A stretch of 64,000 nucleotides of DNA from Candidatus Salinicoccus stercoripullorum (GTDB lineage Bacteria; Bacillota; Bacilli; Staphylococcales; Salinicoccaceae), in contig DXHR01000031.1 in assembly GCA_019113295.1 (NCBI GenBank), positions 1 to 64,000 of the forward strand, given 5' to 3'. Of the stretch, positions 50,832 to 59,270 are shown piece by piece. The notes beneath the pieces were generated by a model. The model did not search any database and had not been told where the DNA came from. It worked only from the letters and a program-made list of their open reading frames with translations. A program made the translations under genes and the position numbers. Each line of letters opens with the position of its first letter. Positions within the stretch are counted from its first letter, which is position 1.

Positions 50832-51566
50832 ATGGCACTGGGCGGACGAATCAGAAGTATAAGGAAATCCAAGAAGATGACGCTGGCAGACCTCGCTGGA
50901 GGAGAAATTACAAAAGGCATGATGAGCCTGATTGAAAATGGGAAATCAAAACCTTCGATGGAAACCCTGCAGCATATTGCGAGGACTCTTGATGTATCAG
51001 TCAGTCATTTGATGCAGGAAGGGGATGATGTGTGGACTGAATCTATTCTGGAATATGAAGGATTCACAGATAACTTCAATTTCCCTTACGCGTTCATAGA
51101 AGAGGAAATATTGAAGAATCTGGATAAAGTGGCACAGAACAGCAGGGGAATGGAAGTCTATAATATACTTCGGATGTATTACCGGATGAAAGGAAAACAT
51201 GAGATAGCCGATGAATATCCTGCAAGAGTCGACGCATTCCTGGAAGGACGTACTGTGAAAAATGCTTCTGCAAAATATTACAGGAATATTTTTGAATTGG
51301 AACTCACTTATTTCCAGGAAGACTATCAGGAAGTAGTGGACGGATATCGTGACGATATGTACATCAGGCCCCTCGCCCAGCATCCGATTGACCGTATCAT
51401 CATGGCTGTGCGTTCATCCGTCTATCCGTTGAGCCTTCATCATCTGGGCAGAGAGGAAGAAGCCCGGGCAGAATTCGAAAAGATAGAGGAAACCATCGAA
51501 GATATCAGTGATAGTGTGTTTACGAAAGAGTTCTATATGATAAAGGATATTATTTTTGAAAAATGA
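50832..51566 (+). CDS. XRE-family regulator with C-terminal helical repeat domain
   Basis: 244 residues. The N-terminal HTH_3 domain spans residues 1-62 (IRSIRKSKKMTLADLAGGEITKGMMSLIENGKSKPS in parts). The C-terminal 180 residues are helical and TPR-like, as in Rgg/PlcR-type or MFS-linked XRE regulators. It is a probable sensor-repressor for the neighbouring efflux gene, which is broken here. Ligand unknown. Confidence 0.85.
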   Translation: MALGGRIRSIRKSKKMTLADLAGGEITKGMMSLIENGKSKPSMETLQHIARTLDVSVSHLMQEGDDVWTESILEYEGFTDNFNFPYAFIEEEILKNLDKVAQNSRGMEVYNILRMYYRMKGKHEIADEYPARVDAFLEGRTVKNASAKYYRNIFELELTYFQEDYQEVVDGYRDDMYIRPLAQHPIDRIIMAVRSSVYPLSLHHLGREEEARAEFEKIEETIEDISDSVFTKEFYMIKDIIFEK

Positions 51567-51682
51567 TAACGATGCAGGTATACGGTTTGAGATCATACTC
51601 CTGCAAAGGGTGCTGTCTTGTCTACGAATAAAAACCATATCCCCGCAAGAACCACACCTCCCGCCCCCACAGTCAGCAAAAA

Positions 51683-51715
51683 GCTGCAGACAAGGCCGTC
51701 TGCAGCGATTTTTAT
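51683..51715 (+). terminator. Terminator after the XRE gene
   Basis: The 9-bp stem GCTGCAGAC/GTCTGCAGC has a 6-base loop and is followed by GATTTTTAT. It may also serve the convergent doxX gene. Confidence 0.8.
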
Positions 51716-51737
51716 ATTCAAGGGGGTTATATTCGGT

Positions 51738-52256
51738 TTAGACTGTCTTGCGTTCCGGGCGGCGGTGGCTTAGGAATCTGAATGCGCCTTTGTCCATCGC
51801 CGGTCTGATGAAGCGGTCGAGTCCGAGGCTGCCTGCTTTATAGCCAGCAGCGAGGATGGCGGCGCCGACCAGAATGTAGAGCGGGTTGACGGATACTGTA
51901 CCTGCGAACAGGAATGAAAAGTTCATGAGCAGTCCGAAGAATGCTGCATAGGCTGTGAAACCGCCGACGATGAGGGCAAGACCGACCAGAAGTTCACCCC
52001 AGGGAATCATTACGTTTATCGCAGGTGTCATGGACAAAAAGACATTTTCAACAAGGAAGGTATACCATGGATAGACCGGATTGCCGTCCGGACCGACGAC
52101 CGGATTCTGTACAGCATTCTGCAGGAACCCCGAGGCGTCGAAGCCCCCTCCCATCACTTTCCCAAGTCCGCTCGTGAACCAGCCGACTCCAAGATAGACT
52201 CTCAGGAATAACAGTACATACTCACTCACTTTGTGCGCCAGCAACTTTTTGATCAT
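51738..52256 (-). CDS. DoxX-family membrane protein
   Basis: 172 residues from ATG 52256, 8 bp behind AAAGGAG; the longer upstream reading covers the promoter and is rejected. Four membrane segments carry the DoxX features FLRVYLGVGWFTSGLGKVMGG and WGELLVGLALIVGGF, and a large extracytoplasmic loop is present. DoxX-like proteins are linked to redox and thiosulfate metabolism. It is close to the YdfP/CrtX-type DoxX of Bacillaceae, but the exact role is unknown. Confidence 0.87.
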   Translation of the reverse strand: MIKKLLAHKVSEYVLLFLRVYLGVGWFTSGLGKVMGGGFDASGFLQNAVQNPVVGPDGNPVYPWYTFLVENVFLSMTPAINVMIPWGELLVGLALIVGGFTAYAAFFGLLMNFSFLFAGTVSVNPLYILVGAAILAAGYKAGSLGLDRFIRPAMDKGAFRFLSHRRPERKTV

Positions 52257-52298
52257 TTTGTTTTCTCCTTTCGGTTTTCCGTTCTTTTCTTTGATTTC

Positions 52299-52327
52299 AT
52301 TATATGTGAAATATATCACTAAGTAAA
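52299..52327 (-). promoter_or_regulatory. Promoter of the doxX gene with dyad in the spacer
   Basis: On the minus strand, TTTACT (52322-52327) and TATAAT (52299-52304) are separated by 17 bases. The spacer holds GTGATATATTTCAC, a near-palindrome that could be a repressor site. Confidence 0.6.
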
Positions 52328-52395
52328 TACACTTTGTGAATTGATTATCAATGTTTATGTACGAATTAAAAACGCTCTCTATTCCAATAAAAAAC

Positions 52396-52436
52396 CATAA
52401 AAAAGACAGCTTCCGCATCAAAATCGGAAGCTGTCT
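52396..52436 (-). terminator. Terminator after folE2
   Basis: The 12-bp perfect stem AGACAGCTTCCG/CGGAAGCTGTCT is followed by TTTTTTATGG on the minus strand. Confidence 0.88.
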
Positions 52437-52453
52437 CTCATGCAAAATATATT

Positions 52454-53332
52454 TTATTTCTGGTATCGCATTCTGCTGAACGCATCGTGCTGGTGGATAC
52501 TTTCCTCATTGCGGCATTCGAGTTCGAACCCTTTCACCCAGTCGAGTTCGACGAGATCATAAGCAATGAGGCGGATGAGGTCTTCCACGAAGCGCGGGTT
52601 TTCATAAGCGCGTTCTGTGACCATCTTCTCATCGGTGCGTTTCAGAATAGGGTAGAGCTGTGAGGATGCATTGATTTCGAGTACTTCATACAGCTGTTCC
52701 TTGTGATCGTCCGGCAGTTCTTTCTCCGGGTCGATATCGAGCAGCACTTTTACATAACCGCGCTGATTATGTGCACTGTATTCGCTGATCTCTTTGGAAC
52801 ATGGGCAGAGTGTTGTGACCATGGCCGTCATGCCGAGTTGTTTGCGGATCGTTCCTGACTCGCCGGTTTCCAGCGAGTATTTCACATCGGCGTGTGCCAT
52901 GCCTGAGAGCCGGGTATGCGGACTCGGTTTTGAGAAATACCACTTGCCGTCTGCTGTGACTTCCGCCGAATCCTGATGCATGCGGTCTCGCAGCGTGTCG
53001 AGCACGGTTTCAAGTGTACTGAAATCGAGCCGGATACCGCCCTCATTCCGGGTCTCGAGAGATTCGAGGATACGGCTCATATTGATGCCCTTTTCATTCC
53101 TTCTCAGGCTGGTAGCGAGTTCGAAATTGCCGACGGACTGGAAGTCCCCGATTACTACAGGATAACTGAGATTATTGATTCCCACCGAATCCACTTCGAA
53201 TAAAAAGTCTTTTTTCGAGCTCTGGAGATCCACCATGAGCTCTTTCTCTATTGGCTTGGTTCCTTCTATGGGGTCGACGGAACCGAAATGTTTAAAGCGT
53301 CCTTCACGTGTCGTAAGGTCGAGTTCTTCCAT
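52454..53332 (-). CDS. folE2: GTP cyclohydrolase FolE2 (type IB)
   Basis: 292 residues. The type IB metal site is visible as Cys176 and Cys178 ([19 protein letters not shown]) with the downstream [16 protein letters not shown]. It catalyses the first step of folate synthesis from GTP and, unlike FolE, does not depend on zinc. It is the last of a minus-strand run behind bshB2. Confidence 0.95.
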   Translation of the reverse strand: MEELDLTTREGRFKHFGSVDPIEGTKPIEKELMVDLQSSKKDFLFEVDSVGINNLSYPVVIGDFQSVGNFELATSLRRNEKGINMSRILESLETRNEGGIRLDFSTLETVLDTLRDRMHQDSAEVTADGKWYFSKPSPHTRLSGMAHADVKYSLETGESGTIRKQLGMTAMVTTLCPCSKEISEYSAHNQRGYVKVLLDIDPEKELPDDHKEQLYEVLEINASSQLYPILKRTDEKMVTERAYENPRFVEDLIRLIAYDLVELDWVKGFELECRNEESIHQHDAFSRMRYQK

Positions 53333-53343
53333 GCTTCTACTCC

Positions 53344-54012
53344 TTAATCTATATCATAACTGTAGAATGTTTCATATTTCATCCACATATCGCGGGCATC
53401 CTGCCCCTCCTGTGTATCGGCCGCAAGGGATTTGAGCAGCGGGCCGGTCTGTGATGCATGGGCTTCCATGATTTTCTCTTTACGCTCCTGGTAGCCGTCT
53501 ATATCTATAATGATATCGGGTTCCCCGAGATCATTCAATGTGTTATTGCTGAAAGCCACAAGCTGAAGCACCGGACGGGTATCCTCCGGCATTTCTTTCA
53601 CTGCGTCAATGACAGCCTCGGCCGTCGCTTCATGATCGGGGTGGACAGAATAGCCCGGATAGAATGTGATGATCCTGGAAGGCTCCAGCTCCTCGATCAG
53701 TTCCTTCATCACACCCTGCAGGTGTCCCGGTTCCAAGAACTCGAGCGTCTTATCGCGGTAACCGAGTAGACGGAGGTCGGTCAGGCCGATCAGGCGGGCG
53801 CTTTCCTCGACTTCCCTTTTGCGGATTGAATGCAGTGATTCCCTCGTGGCGAACGGAGGATAGCCCAGATTGCGTCCCATATCGCCGAATGTCAGGCATG
53901 CGTACGTTACGGGCACGCCCATATCCACATACTGGCTCATCGTTCCGCTGACACCGAACGCTTCATCGTCCGGGTGTGGGAATACGACGAGAACTTGTCT
54001 TTCCTTTTCCAT
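53344..54012 (-). CDS. bshB2: Bacillithiol biosynthesis deacetylase BshB2
   Basis: 222 residues, LmbE-like fold. The zinc motif PHPDDE ([15 protein letters not shown]) and the HPDHEAT motif ([13 protein letters not shown]) are intact. It removes the acetyl group from GlcNAc-malate during bacillithiol synthesis. It lies 11 bp after a yojF homologue, the same pair as yojG-yojF in Bacillus. Confidence 0.93.
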   Translation of the reverse strand: MEKERQVLVVFPHPDDEAFGVSGTMSQYVDMGVPVTYACLTFGDMGRNLGYPPFATRESLHSIRKREVEESARLIGLTDLRLLGYRDKTLEFLEPGHLQGVMKELIEELEPSRIITFYPGYSVHPDHEATAEAVIDAVKEMPEDTRPVLQLVAFSNNTLNDLGEPDIIIDIDGYQERKEKIMEAHASQTGPLLKSLAADTQEGQDARDMWMKYETFYSYDID

Positions 54013-54023
54013 AAAGCTTCCTC

Positions 54024-54383
54024 CTATTTAAAGAACTCCCGTACCGAAATCTCAAGTGCACTGGCGAGTTTGCCGTCATAGTTGAAGCCGTGCATGATGA
54101 ATTCATCATTGTCGTTCACTTCAAAATGGGTGAGGCCGAGGACATAGATCCATCCGCCGTTGTCCAGTTTAAGACCGACACGGAATTCACCGTTCCCGCC
54201 GCCGCGGATTGCGCCCTGGCTGAACACAACCTGGACGTTTCTCATGAACATCCCTGCGTTGAATACTTTCTCATCCATATGGGAGGCGTACATGCCGCTC
54301 GTCACTTCAACGTGGACATACACTTTCTCATCCTGGTACCGGTTCAATAAAGTTTGTACTTCTTCGCGATTGATCTTTTTCAT
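54024..54383 (-). CDS. yojF: YojF family protein (DUF1806)
   Basis: 119 residues. It starts MKKINREEVQTLLNRYQDEKVYVHVEVTSGMYASH (in parts) and contains GAIRGGGNGEFRVGLKLDNGGWIYVLGLTHFE, typical of DUF1806. It is constantly found next to bshB2, so a role in bacillithiol metabolism is likely but unproven. Confidence 0.9.
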   Translation of the reverse strand: MKKINREEVQTLLNRYQDEKVYVHVEVTSGMYASHMDEKVFNAGMFMRNVQVVFSQGAIRGGGNGEFRVGLKLDNGGWIYVLGLTHFEVNDNDEFIMHGFNYDGKLASALEISVREFFK

Positions 54384-54413
54384 AAATGATGACGCTCCTT
54401 AAAGTGATCCATA

Positions 54414-54438
54414 GAAAAGAGATAGGCAACCTATCTCT
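54414..54438 (-). terminator. Terminator after the pdxK/thiD gene
   Basis: The 9-bp stem AGAGATAGG/CCTATCTCT has a 3-base loop and is followed by TTTTC on the minus strand. Confidence 0.7.
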
Positions 54439-54445
54439 TCCTGTT

Positions 54446-55276
54446 CTATATCGTTTCGTCCTGCACGTCGATCTTTTCTACGGTGTTCGAAGCACCATGG
54501 CGGACAACACCGACATGTTCGTTCATCTTCCAGCCGTTCTTGATGGCGGAAGTGACGAATGCTTTCGCGTTCTGGATCGCTTCAAGCGGCGTCTGACCGT
54601 TCGCAAGGTTCGCTGTAATGGCCGCCGCGAATGTACAGCCGGCGCCGTGGTTATAGGAAGCGTCGATCTTGTCGCTCGTCAGCATATGGAACGTATCTCC
54701 ATCGTAATAGACATCGACCGCCTTTTCCCCTTCGATTTCCGAGCCGCCCTTGATGATGACATGGTTTGCGCCTTTTTCATGGATGATTTCTGCGCATTTC
54801 TTCGCAGCATCAAGTGTCTTTGGAGTCTTATAGCCGGCAAGCTGTCCCGCTTCAAACAGATTCGGAGTGACCACTGTCGCATGCGGCAGGAGATGTTCGG
54901 CCATTGCGTCAACGAGTCCCGGATTCAGCACTTCGTCGTCCCCTTTGCAGACCATGACCGGGTCTATGACGAAATGTTCCGCATTGCTGTTCAGGAATGC
55001 ATTCTTGCTGCGCTCAATGACCTCTTCAGAAGGGAGCATGCCCGTTTTGATGGCATCAGGCGAGATGGACAGCGCCGTCTCAAGCTGCGCATCGACAACT
55101 TCAAGAGGAATCGGATTCACACCGTGTGACCAGGTTTCCGGGTCCATGGTCACAATAGTGGTGAGAGCTGTCATACCGTATGTTTCATGTTCCTGGAAAG
55201 TTTTCAGGTCTGCCGCGATACCCGCGCCGCCGCTGGTATCGGATCCGGCAATTGTCAGGGTTTTCTTAAGTGCCAT
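54446..55276 (-). CDS. pdxK: Pyridoxine/pyridoxal/hydroxymethylpyrimidine kinase
   Basis: 276 residues, ribokinase-like fold. It contains TIAGSDTSGGAGIAADLKTFQ, DPVMVCKGDDEVLNP and the anion hole NHGAGCTFAAAITANLA. Enzymes at this staphylococcal locus phosphorylate pyridoxine and HMP for PLP and thiamine supply. The distinction between PdxK and ThiD cannot be settled from sequence alone. It has its own GGAGGAAA site and terminator. Confidence 0.88.
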   Translation of the reverse strand: MALKKTLTIAGSDTSGGAGIAADLKTFQEHETYGMTALTTIVTMDPETWSHGVNPIPLEVVDAQLETALSISPDAIKTGMLPSEEVIERSKNAFLNSNAEHFVIDPVMVCKGDDEVLNPGLVDAMAEHLLPHATVVTPNLFEAGQLAGYKTPKTLDAAKKCAEIIHEKGANHVIIKGGSEIEGEKAVDVYYDGDTFHMLTSDKIDASYNHGAGCTFAAAITANLANGQTPLEAIQNAKAFVTSAIKNGWKMNEHVGVVRHGASNTVEKIDVQDETI

Positions 55277-55390
55277 AGGAAATTTCCTCCAATGTAATTA
55301 ATAATGATATTCTACTATAATAAACGCCGTATTTCTAGAGACATGCCTGATGTAATGGTATAATCGAACTTTAGACAGAGGTGATATGGA

Positions 55391-56044
55391 ATGGAATGGA
55401 AAGAGGTCTTCAGATCGATAAAGGAAGCACACGATTTCAGCGGGTTGGAAGCGGAACTGGAAGAAAGATACACAAACGGGAAAGTGTATCCGCCCCGCGA
55501 TCAGATATATACAGCTTTTGAACTGACATCGTTTGAGAATGTGCGTGTTGTGATACTCGGACAGGACCCGTATCACGGCGAACGCCAGTCGCACGGCCTC
55601 GCCTTTTCCGTGAATGAGGAAGTGAAGATTCCGCCGTCATTAAGGAATATCTACAAGGAGCTTGAGAGCGACCTTGGCATCATCCGGAAAGGCGGCAGTC
55701 TGAAGGACTGGGCGAGAGAGGGTGTTCTATTGCTCAATACCGTGCTGACGGTGGAGGCAGGTGAGGCACACTCCCACAGGAAGCTCGGCTGGCAGCCGTT
55801 TACGGACGGCATCATCAAACATGTATCGGATGACCTGGAAAACGTTGTCTTCATATTATGGGGCAAACCCGCACAGCAGAAGGAAAAACTGATTGATACG
55901 GACAAGCATCTGGTCATTAAATCGGTGCATCCGAGCCCACTGTCTGCAAGCCGCGGCTTTTTCGGCACGAAACCGTTCAGCCGGACGAATGATTATCTGG
56001 TGGAACACGGCCGCGATCCTGTCGACTGGAGTGAAAAGGAATGA
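55391..56044 (+). CDS. ung: Uracil-DNA glycosylase
   Basis: 217 residues. The catalytic water-activating motif GQDPYHG and the DNA-intercalation loop [11 protein letters not shown] are intact. It removes uracil from DNA. It overlaps the next gene by 4 bp. Confidence 0.97.
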   Translation: MEWKEVFRSIKEAHDFSGLEAELEERYTNGKVYPPRDQIYTAFELTSFENVRVVILGQDPYHGERQSHGLAFSVNEEVKIPPSLRNIYKELESDLGIIRKGGSLKDWAREGVLLLNTVLTVEAGEAHSHRKLGWQPFTDGIIKHVSDDLENVVFILWGKPAQQKEKLIDTDKHLVIKSVHPSPLSASRGFFGTKPFSRTNDYLVEHGRDPVDWSEKE

Positions 56045-56376
56045 AACAGCAGGTCATAGCGGAATTGAAACAGGAGCTGCACCGTATGGAGGTATCCAGC
56101 CAGCCGCATGAATTCGAGAAGCATCTGTATGCGATGGAGCGCCTGATCGGTCTTTTGAAACAGGACAACGGTGCAGCTGCCCCGTCTGTGGCGCCTGCAT
56201 TCAGGGAAAACTCAAGCGGCATGAGCGCGCATGACAGGGAGATGCTCCGCATGATGGGCGGGAGAGCAGAAGGACGCAGGGAAACCAAGTCCCCGGAACA
56301 GTCAGAGCGGCTTCCTGCGGAAACGCTCGATACGGATGACGGATTCGGCAACGGGGATTCACTTTTTGATTTTTAA
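56041..56376 (+). CDS. YwdI-like protein (DUF5327)
   Basis: 111 residues, soluble and polar. An N-terminal amphipathic helix ([33 protein letters not shown] in parts) precedes a low-complexity acidic tail ending [12 protein letters not shown]. It is coupled to ung by an ATGA overlap, the same place as ywdI in Bacillus. Function unknown. Confidence 0.8.
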   Translation: MKQQVIAELKQELHRMEVSSQPHEFEKHLYAMERLIGLLKQDNGAAAPSVAPAFRENSSGMSAHDREMLRMMGGRAEGRRETKSPEQSERLPAETLDTDDGFGNGDSLFDF

Positions 56377-56403
56377 TAAACTTGTATCAAAGGAGAAGAC
56401 GGA

Positions 56404-56769
56404 ATGAAGCTATTCATAATATTCGGGGCAGTGAACGCACTGATCTCTGTTGCACTCGGTGCCTTCGGGGCGCATGGCCTAGAAGGCAAGATCAGCGAAC
56501 ACTATATGGGTGTATGGGAAAAAGCGGTTCAGTATCAGATGTACCATGCGCTCGGTATGCTCGCTGTGGGCATCCTGATGCAGATCACCAATGCACCGCT
56601 GCTCGGTGCGGCCGGCTGGCTGATGCTGCTCGGCATCATATTCTTCAGCGGTTCATTGTATATACTTGCGGTCAGCGGCATCTCCATACTCGGGGCCATC
56701 ACACCGATCGGCGGCGTGCTGTTCCTCGCTGGCTGGGTATGCCTGGTCATCGGCATCGTCAAACTGTAA
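56404..56769 (+). CDS. DUF423 family membrane protein (YwdK-like)
   Basis: 121 residues with four membrane spans. The start [27 protein letters not shown] and the segment [12 protein letters not shown] are typical of DUF423. It lies 27 bp after the YwdI-like gene, as in Bacillus. Function unknown. Confidence 0.9.
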   Translation: MKLFIIFGAVNALISVALGAFGAHGLEGKISEHYMGVWEKAVQYQMYHALGMLAVGILMQITNAPLLGAAGWLMLLGIIFFSGSLYILAVSGISILGAITPIGGVLFLAGWVCLVIGIVKL

Positions 56770-56788
56770 GTCGGATGGTGGTGTTATT

Positions 56789-56983
56789 ATTTCGAAAAAT
56801 AATGGTTTCACACACTATTTGCTCATATTCCTACTGTTCATGGCCGTTTTCGCTGCAGGCAGCGGCATTGTCAATCTGATTACGACGCAGACAATCAGCA
56901 TCGGTGAGATAGTGGCGCTGCTGGGACTCCTTGCAGCGTTGGCGATCTATATGAAAAACAGACTGGAAAAAAAGAAACAATAG
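56789..56983 (+). CDS. Small two-span membrane protein, possible ATT start
   Basis: About 64 residues. Two hydrophobic segments (YLLIFLLFMAVFAAGSGIV and IGEIVALLGLLAALAIYM) and a basic tail (KNRLEKKKQ) are visible. There is no ATG, GTG or TTG in frame between the preceding stop codon and the first span. An ATT at 56789 behind GGTGGTG is the best start, with another ATT just before it. Alternatives are translation from an internal ATG at the end of the first span, or read-through. Function unknown. Confidence 0.55.
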   Translation: MSKNNGFTHYLLIFLLFMAVFAAGSGIVNLITTQTISIGEIVALLGLLAALAIYMKNRLEKKKQ

Positions 56984-57005
56984 AATAAAATGATATACGT
57001 ATTCG

Positions 57006-57030
57006 AACCCCGCTCCGGCGGGGTTTTTAT
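57006..57030 (+). terminator. Terminator of the ung cluster
   Basis: The 8-bp GC-rich stem AACCCCGC/GCGGGGTT has a TCCG loop and ends in TTTTTAT. Confidence 0.88.
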
Positions 57031-57055
57031 TTGCCGTAAAAAATTAATGTTGGGG

Positions 57056-57091
57056 TTTACAATTTCCACTGCAAGGTATATACTTATATAC
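57056..57091 (+). promoter_or_regulatory. Promoter and operator of the GntR-ABC operon
   Basis: TTTACA (57056-57061) and TATACT (57079-57084) are separated by 17 bases. The palindrome GTATATA-CT-TATATAC (57076-57091) covers the -10 box and is a likely site for autorepression by the GntR protein. Confidence 0.6.
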
Positions 57092-57125
57092 ATAACTATA
57101 TGACCAGGTGAGAGGGCGTGGTGAT

Positions 57126-57506
57126 TTGAGTGGACAGCTGAATGACCGCAAACCGATTTTTGAGCAGATTAAGGACTGGATCAGCGACCAGATCATTAGC
57201 GGGACATTGAAGGAGGATGACAGAGTCCCTTCAACCAATGAGATCGTACAGTTTTATAAAGTCAACCACCTGACGGTGGCCAAAGGCGTCAACCAGCTGG
57301 TGAATCAGGGCATAATCTACAAAAAGAGGGGTGTCGGCATGTTTGTTGCACCGGATGCAAAGGAGAAGCTGATGGGGGAGAGGAAGCAGAATTTCAAGGA
57401 GGAATACTTGAAACCGATGATGGACGAAGCCCGCAAGCTTGGACTGACGAATGAGGAGATCAGTCAGCTCATAACTGAAATGAAGGGAAGTGATGTGGAT
57501 GAATAG
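57126..57506 (+). CDS. GntR-family regulator, YtrA type
   Basis: 126 residues from TTG 57126 (MSGQLNDRKPIFEQIKDWI), which matches the normal YtrA-family length; a GTG at 57108 is an alternative. A winged helix occupies about residues 10-75 (VPSTNEIVQFYKVNHLTVAKGVNQLVNQG in parts), followed by the short YtrA-type tail. Such regulators control adjacent ABC transporters for peptides or cell-envelope stress. The ABC gene overlaps its end by 8 bp. Confidence 0.88.
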   Translation: MSGQLNDRKPIFEQIKDWISDQIISGTLKEDDRVPSTNEIVQFYKVNHLTVAKGVNQLVNQGIIYKKRGVGMFVAPDAKEKLMGERKQNFKEEYLKPMMDEARKLGLTNEEISQLITEMKGSDVDE

Positions 57507-58380
57507 TGTACTGAAACTTGAAAATGTGTCTCTGGATATCAAAAGGGATAGTATTCTGAATGATATTTCCATCGAGATGGAAACAGGAAAGATATACGGA
57601 CTCATCGGCCGCAACGGGGCGGGGAAGACTTCAATACTCTCACTGATTGCATCTTTCAGGAAACCGACAAAAGGTTCCGTGACCATCGATGGCATGGATC
57701 CGTATGAAAATGAAAACCTGATGTCAAAAGTCACTTTCCTGTACGAAGTCGACTACTCAGATGAGTATGATACGGCAGAGAAGATGTTCAAGGCGGCAAA
57801 AAGGTACAAAGAAGCATTCGATATGGATTACGCATTCTCATTGATGGAAGCATTCGGTGCACCGACGGACATGGCACTCCATAAGATGTCGAAAGGACAG
57901 CAGGCAGCGGTCAATGCAGCGATTGGACTTGCATCAAATTCGGCGGTAACGATCTTTGATGAAGTGACCAACGGCATGGATGCCCCTTCGAGAGAATATT
58001 TTTACAGGCAGGTGCTTGCGGCGAAGGAGAAAAGACCGAGGATCTTCATCCTCTCGACGCATATCGTTTCCGAGATGGATTACCTTTTCGATGAAGTGAT
58101 CATTGTGCATCACGGCATCGTGAAACTGCAGGAGCCGCTCGATGTACTGCTCGAACGCGGATTCAGAGTGAGTGGACAGGAAGAAAAGGTTGCGGAGTTC
58201 ACAGCGGGGAAGGAACTGCTGTCGACAGAACGTCTTGGCCCGATCCGGTCCGACATGGTGCTCGGCGGGTTGAGCGAAGAAGAACTTGGGGAGATTGACA
58301 GGCTGTATCTCGACATAAGCACGGTGAAGCTGCAGGATCTGTTCATCAGACTCACAGAAGACAAGGAGGGTGTGGAATGA
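57499..58380 (+). CDS. ABC transporter ATP-binding protein
   Basis: About 293 residues from ATG 57499. Walker A is GRNGAGKTS, Walker B VTIFDEVTNGMD, and the H-loop lies in LSTHIVSE. The ABC signature, usually LSGGQ, reads MSKGQ here, a degenerate form common in the YtrB/PmtA group. It powers the single permease that follows. The context (YtrA-type regulator, one ATPase, one permease) resembles a reduced Pmt system, which exports phenol-soluble modulins in S. aureus. The substrate here is unknown. Confidence 0.88.
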   Translation: MNSVLKLENVSLDIKRDSILNDISIEMETGKIYGLIGRNGAGKTSILSLIASFRKPTKGSVTIDGMDPYENENLMSKVTFLYEVDYSDEYDTAEKMFKAAKRYKEAFDMDYAFSLMEAFGAPTDMALHKMSKGQQAAVNAAIGLASNSAVTIFDEVTNGMDAPSREYFYRQVLAAKEKRPRIFILSTHIVSEMDYLFDEVIIVHHGIVKLQEPLDVLLERGFRVSGQEEKVAEFTAGKELLSTERLGPIRSDMVLGGLSEEELGEIDRLYLDISTVKLQDLFIRLTEDKEGVE

Positions 58381-59078
58381 GTGGAAAATCAAGACTTGCC
58401 ACAATGGATTATTCGAAGGGATTCGGCAAATGGAGTCTGTGGTATATACCGATATTCGCCCTCGTCTACGTCATTCTGAATATATTCGTAAGGGAGCCGG
58501 AACTGAACGAAATATCATTCTTTGCCATGGCTCTGTCGGCGAACAGGATATATATGCTGGTGCTCGGCATACTGGCGCCATACTCATTCCTGGAGTGGTC
58601 CCTGAACCTCGGGCTGACACGGAAAACCTTTTTTCAGGCAATGGTGTCCGCCGGAGTCATCGTCACTTTATTCGTAATGGCGGTTACAGCGGCAGTGTCA
58701 CTGATACTCGGATTCATGCCGTGGTTCGGCACGAGCATCCCCGAAGTGACGGGCGGTACGGAAACACTCGTGCATGTAGGTGGGTACGTGCTGTCGACAC
58801 TGCTCTACTTCCTCGGAGGCCTGCTGATCAGCGTGGGGTTCTACAGAGGATTCATTCCGGGGGCGGGCGTCTTGATCCTCACCATCCTCCTGTTCATGGC
58901 AACAGATGTGCTGTGGTCGAGGGATGAGGGCATTGCCGGCATCCCGGCCATCGATTCCCTTGATCTCATGCTTGAACTGGGCATTTGGACGGTATTGGTC
59001 ATCACCCTTGCGGCTCTCGTCATCATATGCGCAGCTCTTTATTATACAATCCGCAACATCTCCGTCAAAATCAAATAA
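58377..59078 (+). CDS. ABC transporter permease, Pmt/ABC-2-like
   Basis: 233 residues with six predicted membrane spans (WSLWYIPIFALVYVILNIF, AGVIVTLFVMAVTAAVSLIL, GAGVLILTILLFMATDVLW and others in part). It overlaps the ATPase stop by 4 bp, so the two are coupled. There is no extracellular permease domain of FtsX type. Substrate unknown. Confidence 0.8.
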   Translation: MSGKSRLATMDYSKGFGKWSLWYIPIFALVYVILNIFVREPELNEISFFAMALSANRIYMLVLGILAPYSFLEWSLNLGLTRKTFFQAMVSAGVIVTLFVMAVTAAVSLILGFMPWFGTSIPEVTGGTETLVHVGGYVLSTLLYFLGGLLISVGFYRGFIPGAGVLILTILLFMATDVLWSRDEGIAGIPAIDSLDLMLELGIWTVLVITLAALVIICAALYYTIRNISVKIK

Positions 59079-59116
59079 TATGAAAACCCGGCCCACTGGG
59101 CCGGGTTTTCATATTA
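59077..59116. terminator. Bidirectional terminator between the ABC operon and the mini-protein gene
   Basis: The long stem TATGAAAACCCGGCCC/GGGCCGGGTTTTCATA has a 3-base loop. It is followed by TTATTT and overlaps the stop codon of the minus-strand mini-gene. Confidence 0.88.
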
Positions 59117-59203
59117 TTTGCGTCCGCCTTTGTTGCGGTTTCTTATTTTTCTGATCAAAAAAGGCAGTGCCATGTATATGATTCTTCTGATCAATCGGCC
59201 CAT
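59114..59203 (-). CDS. 29-residue basic mini-protein
   Basis: The frame reads MGRLIRRIIYMALPFLIRKI followed by RNRNKGGRK, preceded at 9 bp by a perfect GGGAGGA ribosome site and ended by the terminator above. It is strongly basic and amphipathic (about 10 Arg/Lys) with a short hydrophobic core, so it may lie on the membrane or bind nucleic acid. It follows hemQ on the same strand after 67 bases. I do not recognise a characterised family. The ribosome site and tight fit to the terminator support a real gene. Confidence 0.6.
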   Translation of the reverse strand: MGRLIRRIIYMALPFLIRKIRNRNKGGRK

Positions 59204-59270
59204 CGTGAATTCCTCCCGCTTTGGTTTTGTTTACCTATAACCGAATCTGGAAGGCTTAAAACCACCGGGA

